Source: Melioribacteraceae bacterium
Lineage (GTDB): Bacteria; Bacteroidota; Ignavibacteria; Ignavibacteriales; Melioribacteraceae
DNA length: 11,322 nt
NCBI GenBank assembly: GCA_026987055.1
Contig: JALSNL010000277.1
Location: 1 to 11,322 of the forward strand
Direction: 5' to 3'
Shown: one piece after another, positions 1 through 6,954 of the stretch
How positions within the stretch are numbered: position 1 is the stretch's first letter
Layout of the letters: the number at the start of each line of letters is the position of its first letter
Notes under the pieces: model-generated
The model's database searches: none
Told to the model about the DNA's origin: nothing
What the model saw: only the letters and a program-made list of their open reading frames with translations
Made by a program: the position numbers and the translations under genes

Positions 1-1056
1 AATAAATTCAATCATTTGTTTTTTTCTTTCTTCATCGTCCTCATCTTCAACAGTCATTGATCTAAACTTATAAAATTTAAATACTTTGCCATCTTTTCCA
101 ATCCTGTCTTGTTGAAAAAGAATAGGACCTTTGGAAGAAAGCCTTACTAAAATTGCAATTATAATAAAAACCGGAGACAATAAAATAATACCGGTTAAAG
201 ATAAAATGATATCAACAGTACGCTTAATTTTAAGACTTAACGAATTATTATAATGAGGGGAAACGCCTAAAACAGGAATTCCGGCATATTTTTCTGTTGA
301 AACTTTTTTTGTTACAATATTAAAAAGCTCAGATGTCAATTTTACCGTAACACCAAGAGAATTACATAAATCCAATAACTCTAATAATCTTTCATATTTA
401 ATATCATCAACTGCAATTATTATTTCATCAATTTTAAATTGACTATTAATTCGTTCCAGTTCGTCAATAGTTCCTAAAACTTCAATTCCGTTTAATTTTC
501 TTTCATCTGTTTTTTGAGTAACAACAAAACCCAAAATATTAATACCTTCCGGGTTCTCAAATAGTAGTTTTGTTGCTAATAGTTTACCTGTTGTTCCATC
601 GCCAACAATTACAATATTGCTGTTGAATTGTTGCTTATATCTTAAAAGTAACTTTCTACCTAATTCTACTCTAAAAATATAGAGAAGAGGTATTAGAATA
701 ACCACAAAAACAAAAATAATTAATCTGGAATCTAATAATTCGGATGACTTGACAAGATGGGAAATTACAACAACATTTAAGGTTCCATAGTACAAAGACT
801 TAATAATTGCTGTTAAATGGGCAGCCCTGTTAAAAATTACATTTATTTTGTAAAGTCCATTTACTTGAAATATAAAAATAAAAAAAGCAGCTGCTACAAA
901 AAATAATGCTAAAACAGAATATGATAATTTTAAAAACTCAAATAGATTTAAGCTTTTATCATATCTAACAAAATAAGCAGAAAGAACAAAAGCTATCGAA
1001 ACTAAAATAAGATCAACAATTGAAAAATAATATTTATATTTAGGAACTTTAGTCAT
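1..1056 (-). CDS. Polyprenyl glycosylphosphotransferase (bacterial sugar transferase), 3' end missing
   Basis: Predicted initiating enzyme of lipid-linked glycan synthesis: it transfers a sugar phosphate from a nucleotide sugar to undecaprenyl phosphate at the inner membrane. The open frame runs from ATG at 1056 off the left edge (352 residues visible, no stop). Several hydrophobic N-terminal segments (about 11-29, 45-64, 112-128) precede a Rossmann-like domain with the glycine motif IVIVGDGTTG (about 148-157). A membrane helix around 283-302 follows, flanked by the family signatures KIKRTVDI (R279) and GPILFQQDRIGKDGKVFKFYKFRSM-type residues ending at M334. This is the long WcaJ/WbaP-like architecture. 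The catalytic Asp-Glu pair known from PglC-type enzymes should lie beyond the window, so activity cannot be judged. The start is fixed by in-frame TAA, TAG and TAA just upstream; no clear Shine-Dalgarno is visible. A terminator separates it from the upstream gene, so it probably has its own promoter. The sugar is unknown. Confidence 0.93.
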   Translation of the reverse strand, partial: MTKVPKYKYYFSIVDLILVSIAFVLSAYFVRYDKSLNLFEFLKLSYSVLALFFVAAAFFIFIFQVNGLYKINVIFNRAAHLTAIIKSLYYGTLNVVVISHLVKSSELLDSRLIIFVFVVILIPLLYIFRVELGRKLLLRYKQQFNSNIVIVGDGTTGKLLATKLLFENPEGINILGFVVTQKTDERKLNGIEVLGTIDELERINSQFKIDEIIIAVDDIKYERLLELLDLCNSLGVTVKLTSELFNIVTKKVSTEKYAGIPVLGVSPHYNNSLSLKIKRTVDIILSLTGIILLSPVFIIIAILVRLSSKGPILFQQDRIGKDGKVFKFYKFRSMTVEDEDDEERKKQMIEFI

Positions 1057-1324
1057 AAAATATTTTTACTATAATTATAGATAATAAATATAATCATTAA
1101 AATAGGTTTAATAAATAAAAATCTTAAAGCTTAAGATATTTTTTTATAATTTCATAGCTCAAAGATTGTGCCTAAAATTATAAAAAATATTTGATTTTTT
1201 TGATTAACATCACTTTTAGGATGTGAGCTTAATCATAAATCATTGAGTAATAATTATTTTTTTGATATCCTTTAACAATATTGAGACACTTTTTGTTTCT
1301 GTACTGTTTTGATTCAATTTTTTT
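1057..1324. other. Non-coding leader region of the sugar transferase gene
   Basis: This stretch of very A+T-rich DNA has no supported reading frame. It lies between the terminator of the large secreted-protein gene and the ATG at 1056, so it should contain the promoter and 5' leader of the sugar transferase. I found no convincing promoter: the best sigma70-like match is weak, and there is no clean TAnnTTTG box. One inverted repeat (1121-1137) is listed separately. Confidence 0.6.
1121..1137. repeat. Short A+T-rich hairpin flanked by A/T runs, in the leader upstream of the sugar transferase
   Basis: ATCTTAA and TTAAGAT form a perfect 7-bp inverted repeat around AGC. A run of seven T follows on the plus strand (1139-1145), and a T-rich run follows on the minus strand. 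It therefore looks terminator-like in both directions, but the stem has only one G-C pair. It sits about 65 nt upstream of the sugar transferase start. It could be a weak second terminator, an attenuator or chance in A+T-rich DNA. Confidence 0.3.
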
Positions 1325-1359
1325 ATAAAAAAGCCAGACTAATAGTCTGGCTTTTTTAT
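1325..1359 (-). terminator. Intrinsic terminator of the T9SS-secreted protein gene
   Basis: This is a perfect palindrome with 17-bp arms around A1342. Its core is GCCAGAC / GTCTGGC (1333-1339 with 1345-1351), flanked by A6 on the left and T6 on the right (1352-1357). Read on the minus strand it begins 18 nt after the TAA of the 938-residue gene and ends in a U-tract, as expected of a Rho-independent terminator. The symmetry makes it potentially bidirectional, although no plus-strand gene is present. It isolates the sugar transferase transcriptionally from the genes to its right. Confidence 0.9.
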
Positions 1360-1377
1360 TATGAAAACAACTAAAGT

Positions 1378-4194
1378 TTATTTAAGTAGTATCATTTTTT
1401 TAGTGTTAGCAAAGTTCTTGCCACTAACACCATTTGCCGTAATGGTGTAAATATAAATACCACTTGTAAAATTATTAGCATTAAAATAAACAGTATGATT
1501 ACCGGCAGATAATTCTTTGTTCAATAAAGTAAGAACCTCTTGACCAAGTAAGTTAAATATTTTTAGTGTTACATTGGATTTTTCCGGCAATCCAAAATTT
1601 ATTTGTGTTGTAGGATTAAATGGATTTGGGAAATTTTGGGCTAAACTATATACTTTTGGTATTTTAGCTCCGGTTTCAATTCCTGTTAGAACTTCTACAA
1701 ATAAATCTTCACTATAACCTGATAATGTATCAGGATTAAAAGCATAAACACGATAGACGTAGGCTGTAGAATCATCAACTGTTACATCTGTAAAAGTAGT
1801 AATATTTTCTCCAACGGTATCAATGGCTGAAAAATTGGCTCCGACAATACTAATTTTTCTCTCAATAACAAAGTTTTTTTCGGTAGAAGAATTATCAACC
1901 CAAGTTAAAACCGGAAAACCTGCCTCGTTAAGTGTATATGCAAGATCTGAAGGAGCCGGTATTGGAGTTGTTAATGTATGCACAAAAACAGTATCTGTAT
2001 AATCCGATTCAGCTAATGAATTAAAGCCTTTAACTCTATAGGCATAATCTCTATTATCAACTACCGTTGAATCTACATAAAAAGTAGAATCAGCATCTAA
2101 AGAATCTAAAACTGAAAATACTAAAGGTATTCCTTCTCCTCTTTCGATAACAAATTTATCTTCATTTGTAGAGTTATCAGTCCAAGAAATAGTTACTTTC
2201 CCAAGTTGGTTTGATACTAATTGTAGGTTAGAAGGAGAAATAACAACACCATAAGGACCAAAATTATAATTGCGTAAAACTTCAGGTTGTCCTAATTCTC
2301 TATTATAAACAGCAATCAGATTTACTAAACCTAACCAATGTTTATCCACACCAAACTCATTTGCTAAATTTAATAAATAACTATCATCCCAGTTAGAAAA
2401 ATCTCCGGCAATTGTACTTGAAATTCTTTCCGTTCCATTAATGTAAATTTTGCTAGTTCCATCGGAAGCTCTGGTAAACACTATATGGTCATAACCGGTA
2501 GTTGAAACAGAACCAGCTGAACTACTTAAGGATGGTTGTCCGTTATTATCTGTACTTGTGGTTCTTACAGCAAAATTATAGCTATCGCCATCTTGGGCTA
2601 AAGTAAAGTTCCTATTACTTCCATCCGCTGATAAACTAAAGATATTAGCCGGTCCTGTTTGAGTAGTGTTACTAGGTGTAACCCAAGCTTCAACAGTTAT
2701 TTCATTAGAAGTTTTACACGATGAAGTAATTTTTGAGGCTGCTGTTGTTGTTATAATTGAAGGAGTTGATAAAATTTTTAAACCATCTTCTTGCCAACTG
2801 ATAGCATCAGATGAAAAGATATTTAGATTTAGTAAAGGATTAACACCCGATTGATCGGTTATGGTTGTTCCACTTCCACCATTAAGTGTATATAACAATT
2901 TTAATCCGCTGCTAACTCTTCCTCCCAACGGAGTTACATGAAGAGTAGCTGTTTGACTTGCAGCAATTCCGGAGTTAGTAGTAGCAACGCATTGAATTTC
3001 AGCACCATCATCTGTTGCATCAATATTTGTTAAAGTTAAATGCCGTTCGGTAGCCCCTGATATATTGACCCCATTCTTTTTCCATTGATATGAAATTTCT
3101 TCTGTGCTAACAGCATATGCTGAAAAAGAAGCTGATTCTCCTTCCAGTGCATATTGATCTTCTGGGTTAATTGTAAAAGCTGGCGAAGCATCAACAGATA
3201 CTCCAATATTATAATTATGTGTTACTTCTTCGTTTGATAAAGCTCTGTCATAAACAGATGCTAAATAATAAACTCCTCGCCATTCCAAACCACCATATGG
3301 TTCAGAACCTATTGCTACAAAAGCATCATCTTGGAAATTAAATTCTCCAGGAATTACTGTTGAAGTATCAAGGGTTCCGTTTACATAGATTTTTGCATTT
3401 CCATCTCTATCTCTTGTATATACTAAATGAGTCAGATCAGTTGTTGCTGTATTAGGTGTTGTAGATATACTTGGTAATCCATTTCCATCAGTTTCTAATG
3501 TTCTTAATCTGAATTCATATTTATCACCATTTTCAATTATAGAAAAATTCCTAAAGTTGCCGGACAAAGAATAAGTAAATACTCTTCTGCCATTTTGGCC
3601 ACTAGTAAATTCAGGCATTATCCAAACTTCAACGGTTATTTCATCGGAGTTATTACAATTTGCTGTTATTTTTGATCCCTTAGAAGGTGCAGATGTTCTT
3701 GCTCCATAAAAAGTTTCCATTCCATTTGGAGTCCATGCAACATTTTCCGGAGTATAAATGGTAATATCCTCAGCATCTCCTACATTAGCTACATCATGAA
3801 TAGTTTCACCACTTGTTTCATTAAAATCATATAGTACTTGTATGCCACCAGAAACTCTTTCATCAGGTTGAGTTACATATAAAAAAGCTCCTTCACTTTC
3901 AGCACTTCCGGAATCGTTTGTAACAACACAAGTAAAAACTGTTCCGTTATCAGCTAATATTGCAGCAGGGGTTGTATAAGTTGTATTTGTAGCTCCTGAA
4001 ATAATAGTACCGTCTTTTTTCCATTGATAATGTAAAGTATCACTTCCAGTAGCAGAAATAGAAAAAGTGGCTGTTTCGCCTCCAAAGACACCATGATCTT
4101 TTGGCTGTAAGGTTATTTCAGGTGCTTGCGCAAATATAGTTGTAGAAATTAAATAGACCAATAACATCAGTATTGGTATTTGTTTTTTAGTCAT
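1378..4194 (-). CDS. Large secreted Ig-like/LamG/Fn3 protein with T9SS type A C-terminal sorting domain
   Basis: Predicted cell-surface or released protein of 938 residues. A signal peptide (basic MTKKQ, hydrophobic core 7-21, likely cleavage after FAQA, residue 24) sends it to the periplasm. Domains in order: Ig-like (24-109), LamG/concanavalin-like jelly roll (113-335), second Ig-like (338-421), second LamG (426-648), two fibronectin type III domains (about 652-742 and 745-837), and a T9SS type A domain (845-938) starting IPKVYSLAQNFPNPFNPTT and ending KKMILLK. The Ig-LamG unit is a tandem duplication; both LamG copies keep KIT(A/S)(N/S)C, ITVE(V/A)W and KIY(V/I)NGT. Each Ig copy has only one of the usual two cysteines. 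No catalytic domain is visible, so adhesion or carbohydrate binding is more likely than enzymatic activity. The start is supported by AGGGAG 6 nt upstream. It is preceded by a 293-bp gap and followed by a strong terminator, so it is probably its own transcript. The ligand is unknown. Confidence 0.95.
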   Translation of the reverse strand: MTKKQIPILMLLVYLISTTIFAQAPEITLQPKDHGVFGGETATFSISATGSDTLHYQWKKDGTIISGATNTTYTTPAAILADNGTVFTCVVTNDSGSAESEGAFLYVTQPDERVSGGIQVLYDFNETSGETIHDVANVGDAEDITIYTPENVAWTPNGMETFYGARTSAPSKGSKITANCNNSDEITVEVWIMPEFTSGQNGRRVFTYSLSGNFRNFSIIENGDKYEFRLRTLETDGNGLPSISTTPNTATTDLTHLVYTRDRDGNAKIYVNGTLDTSTVIPGEFNFQDDAFVAIGSEPYGGLEWRGVYYLASVYDRALSNEEVTHNYNIGVSVDASPAFTINPEDQYALEGESASFSAYAVSTEEISYQWKKNGVNISGATERHLTLTNIDATDDGAEIQCVATTNSGIAASQTATLHVTPLGGRVSSGLKLLYTLNGGSGTTITDQSGVNPLLNLNIFSSDAISWQEDGLKILSTPSIITTTAASKITSSCKTSNEITVEAWVTPSNTTQTGPANIFSLSADGSNRNFTLAQDGDSYNFAVRTTSTDNNGQPSLSSSAGSVSTTGYDHIVFTRASDGTSKIYINGTERISSTIAGDFSNWDDSYLLNLANEFGVDKHWLGLVNLIAVYNRELGQPEVLRNYNFGPYGVVISPSNLQLVSNQLGKVTISWTDNSTNEDKFVIERGEGIPLVFSVLDSLDADSTFYVDSTVVDNRDYAYRVKGFNSLAESDYTDTVFVHTLTTPIPAPSDLAYTLNEAGFPVLTWVDNSSTEKNFVIERKISIVGANFSAIDTVGENITTFTDVTVDDSTAYVYRVYAFNPDTLSGYSEDLFVEVLTGIETGAKIPKVYSLAQNFPNPFNPTTQINFGLPEKSNVTLKIFNLLGQEVLTLLNKELSAGNHTVYFNANNFTSGIYIYTITANGVSGKNFANTKKMILLK

Positions 4195-4487
4195 ATCTCT
4201 CTCCCTTTTATAAAATTAGTTGTTGGTTTATAGTTAATAATAATTTCCTCAGAATTATTAATAATCGTAGTTATTTTAATTAATGTTAATTTGTTTTCAG
4301 AAAATATCACAAATTCAATTAGTATGATTTAAAATGATACATAATTGATAGAAAACCAAGAAGATTTAACTTCCTTTTAAATATAGAGTTAGATAAATTA
4401 TTTAATGTGTTTATTTAAATAATTAATTCTAAAAATAATTTACACTTCAAATAAATAGTAATTTCTTACAAAAGAAAAGAAAAATTT
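4195..4487. other. Intergenic region between flippase and T9SS-secreted protein
   Basis: This A+T-rich gap has no supported reading frame. It should hold the end of the glycosyltransferase operon and the promoter of the secreted-protein gene. After the flippase stop the minus strand is T-rich but I see no hairpin adjoining it, so the operon's termination signal is unclear and read-through is possible. Two A/T-only inverted repeats occur (4238-4260 and 4396-4424). No promoter box stands out; the best TAnnTTTG-like match has a mismatch and no partner element at suitable spacing. Confidence 0.55.
4199..4206 (-). promoter_or_regulatory. Ribosome binding site of the T9SS-secreted protein
   Basis: Read on the minus strand this is AGGGAGAG, with AGGGAG ending 6 nt before the ATG at 4194. 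It is the best-placed Shine-Dalgarno in the window and fixes the start in front of an obvious signal peptide. Confidence 0.75.
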
Positions 4488-5951
4488 TCAGGTGTCTTTT
4501 TTCGACCGGATTTTTTTTAATAAGTAGTCATTGAGTAAATTCCTATATTCTTTTGATATCACAACAAATAATCCAAATACAATTATACTAATTACTGTTT
4601 TTAGAAGAAGTGTAAAAATTAAGTTATCATTTTGAATATTTAATGATATAAAAAACAGAATAACCGCTAAAAAAAAACTAACCACTATTGGATAAATAAA
4701 TATTTTGAGAAATTTTATATATGAAAATCCTAGTGAGTATTTTACTAATAACAATAGCGCTTGTAAAAAATTAATCGTAAAAGCTATTATAAGTCCATAG
4801 CCAACTGAAACTAAATTTTTGCCAATAAAGATTCCATATCCTATACCGCTTAACATTAATATTGCTCCAAGTAATCCGGCATAAAAAAGTAAGTCCGTTC
4901 TATTTGTTGCTTGAAAAATTGACCCTGTACTAGATAATACAATTTGTATTGCAACAGTTAGAGCCAGTAGTTTGAAGACAGGAATACTTTCAATCCATTT
5001 AGCTCCGTACATTATTGTTATTATTTCAGTTGCATTAAAGTATAAGTAAACTGATAATGGGAAACCGATTATTGCTAATAATTTAACAATTTTAGAATAA
5101 GCATTGTATATTACTTTTTTATCATCTTGATGTTTTGACAAAACAGGGTGTAAAACCGGTGTAATTACATGGGTTAAATTTTGCACAGGCATCATCATTA
5201 ATTTATAGGACTTATCATAAAGTCCTAACGCACTCATATTAAAATATTTGCCGATTAATAAATTATCTGCATTCCTAGAAAAATAATTTATAAAACTAAA
5301 GAAAAATTGAAAAGTGGAAAATTTAGCGATTTTTTTAATTGCACTTTTGTGAATTATGAATGTAATTTTTATCGGTTCTAAAAAATAATAGGCCGAAAAT
5401 AGTAAAAGACCACTTATAATGCTGTTAATTACAAGTGCGTAATAACTAAAACCCTTATATGCAAGAATTATTGCAATAATTCCACTAATTACATAAGAAG
5501 ATACACTTATTATTCCTATTTGCTTAAAACGCAATTTCTTACGATTTAATGCACTCGGAACAACTTGTAATGATTGAAAAAGTATTGCTAAAGACATTAC
5601 TCTGGCAATATTAGTAATAGTTTCATTGTTATAATATGATGCAATTAAAGGAGCAGCCAAGTAAAAAATAATAGCTAATGTAAGACCAAATAGAATTGAA
5701 AAAGAAAAGATAGAAGAAATTTCTTCATCGCTAAGATCTTTGTTTTGAACTACAGCGGGACCAATTCCAAAATTGCTTAATAAATTAAAAAATGATAAAA
5801 ATACACTTACCATAGCAACAATACCAAATTCGGCAGGGCTAAGTAAACGTGCAAGTACTGCACCAATAAATATACTTATAAATACACGACTATATCTTGA
5901 TAATGCCGTATAAAATATACCTTTACCTATATTCTTACTAATAGAAGACAT
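4488..5951 (-). CDS. WzxC-like polysaccharide flippase (MOP/MviN-like superfamily)
   Basis: Predicted inner-membrane exporter that flips undecaprenyl-linked oligosaccharide to the periplasmic face. At 487 residues it matches the usual size of Wzx proteins and is hydrophobic throughout, consistent with 12-14 membrane helices. Family hallmarks are ARLLSPAEFGIVAM (about 34-47), FGIGPAVVQ (61-69), the ALNRKKLRFKQIG segment (about 134-146) and the NYFSRNADNLLIGKYFN...LGLYDKSYKLMMMP block (222-255), which points to the WzxC/TuaB-type subfamily rather than MurJ. AAGGA lies 6 nt upstream of the ATG and overlaps the stop codon of the preceding glycosyltransferase (9-nt gap), so translation of the two genes is probably coupled. 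It is the last gene of the five-gene operon. The substrate is the glycan built by the neighbouring enzymes; its structure cannot be inferred. Confidence 0.93.
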   Translation of the reverse strand: MSSISKNIGKGIFYTALSRYSRVFISIFIGAVLARLLSPAEFGIVAMVSVFLSFFNLLSNFGIGPAVVQNKDLSDEEISSIFSFSILFGLTLAIIFYLAAPLIASYYNNETITNIARVMSLAILFQSLQVVPSALNRKKLRFKQIGIISVSSYVISGIIAIILAYKGFSYYALVINSIISGLLLFSAYYFLEPIKITFIIHKSAIKKIAKFSTFQFFFSFINYFSRNADNLLIGKYFNMSALGLYDKSYKLMMMPVQNLTHVITPVLHPVLSKHQDDKKVIYNAYSKIVKLLAIIGFPLSVYLYFNATEIITIMYGAKWIESIPVFKLLALTVAIQIVLSSTGSIFQATNRTDLLFYAGLLGAILMLSGIGYGIFIGKNLVSVGYGLIIAFTINFLQALLLLVKYSLGFSYIKFLKIFIYPIVVSFFLAVILFFISLNIQNDNLIFTLLLKTVISIIVFGLFVVISKEYRNLLNDYLLKKIRSKKDT

Positions 5952-5954
5952 CTT

Positions 5955-5962
5955 AATTCCTT
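5955..5962 (-). promoter_or_regulatory. Ribosome binding site of the flippase overlapping the upstream stop codon
   Basis: The minus strand reads AAGGAATT, with AAGGA ending 6 nt before the ATG at 5951. Its first bases overlap the TAA (5961-5963) of the upstream glycosyltransferase. This arrangement supports both the chosen start and translational coupling. Confidence 0.65.
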
Positions 5963-6953
5963 AATTAAAAAATCTTTTCTTAAGATTTCTTATTTTATAT
6001 TCAAATGGAAATTTATAGTAAAAAGTTTTTAAGTTAGAATATTTTAATAGATATGGTTTAAGAAAATTTTTATAAGTTTTTTTTTGATTTTTACTCAAAG
6101 AAATCTTTTTAATAGTTCTCAATTGAATAATTAATTTTAAAAAATTTATAATTCTTTTTTCGATAGTTTGCTTTGTTTCATTAGAAATAAAATTTAGTTT
6201 TTTAAGTTTGGCTAAAGAATTTACAATTTCAAAATATCCAGCAATATCGGAAAAGTTACCACTTTTTTGCATTGTAGAACCGCTTCTGACACGTCTTTTA
6301 AATAAAACTTCATTGGTTATATATGTTTTACCTGCATACAAAAATAACTTATGCGTAAATTCTTCATCTTCATACCTAATAGAATTAAACTTGATTTTGT
6401 TCTTAACCAATATGGATTTTTTTAATATATAAAAAGGTGGGCCTGGGAAAAACCCTTTGTTTTTTATCAACAAATTAAACGCAACTTCGCCTGATTTACA
6501 AATTTTATTTACTTTCCTTTTATAAGAAGAATCGGAAAGTAAGCTTTTGTTTACAATTTCTTTTGCAGAAGTGTCTTTGTCTAAAAAAGATTGTCCGGAA
6601 AAACAAAAAAGCTCAAGAGCAGGATTTTCTATTAAAGCATTATTAAACTTCTTGAATAAATTTGGCTCAACAATATCATCCGAATCAAAATAATAAATGT
6701 AATCTCCTGTGGAATTTAGTGTCCCTAAATTTCTTGCGTAACCTTGTCCATTGTTTTCCGTATGGAGTAATTTTATAAGTTGATTTTTCCCATATAATTT
6801 CTCAAGTAATTCACCGGAGCCATCAGTTGAACCATCGTTAACTATAATTATTTCTTTAATAAATTCTTTTTGAACTAATAATGAATCAAACGCTTGTTGA
6901 AGATATTGCTTGGTGTTATAAACGGGAACTACAACTGATACATTGAGATTCAT
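5961..6953 (-). CDS. Soluble GT2-family glycosyltransferase
   Basis: Predicted cytoplasmic GT-A fold enzyme that adds one sugar from a nucleotide donor to the growing lipid-linked glycan. At 330 residues it has the normal length for this family. Motifs seen: the N-terminal strand SVVVPVYN (6-13), the nucleotide-binding IIIVNDGSTD (35-44), ENNGQGYARN (66-75) and the metal-binding DSDD (90-93). All key positions are intact, so it should be active. The C-terminal third (after about residue 230) is rich in lysine, which suggests association with the membrane surface or with other enzymes. Donor and acceptor specificity cannot be read from the sequence. The start ATG lies one base after the TAA of the GT-C gene (TAAAATG), without an obvious Shine-Dalgarno, so it is probably translated by re-initiation. 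The flippase follows after 9 nt. Confidence 0.93.
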   Translation of the reverse strand: MNLNVSVVVPVYNTKQYLQQAFDSLLVQKEFIKEIIIVNDGSTDGSGELLEKLYGKNQLIKLLHTENNGQGYARNLGTLNSTGDYIYYFDSDDIVEPNLFKKFNNALIENPALELFCFSGQSFLDKDTSAKEIVNKSLLSDSSYKRKVNKICKSGEVAFNLLIKNKGFFPGPPFYILKKSILVKNKIKFNSIRYEDEEFTHKLFLYAGKTYITNEVLFKRRVRSGSTMQKSGNFSDIAGYFEIVNSLAKLKKLNFISNETKQTIEKRIINFLKLIIQLRTIKKISLSKNQKKTYKNFLKPYLLKYSNLKTFYYKFPFEYKIRNLKKRFFN

Positions 6954-6954
6954 T

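Noticed and set aside
2666..2854. Plus-strand open frame of 62 codons
   Set aside because: It lies wholly antisense to the secreted-protein gene, has no recognisable domain and no ribosome binding site; it is a shadow of the real frame.
4238..4260. 8-bp inverted repeat TAATAATT / AATTATTA upstream of the secreted protein
   Set aside because: The stem is A/T only in very A+T-rich DNA, with no U-tract and no regulatory context; chance is likely.
4396..4424. 10-bp inverted repeat AATTATTTAA / TTAAATAATT considered as terminator of the glycosyltransferase operon
   Set aside because: It is purely A/T with a 9-base loop and no following U-tract, and lies more than 60 nt beyond the flippase stop; too weak to call.
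6208..6432. Plus-strand open frame of 74 codons
   Set aside because: It is antisense to the GT2 gene with intact motifs and has no independent support.
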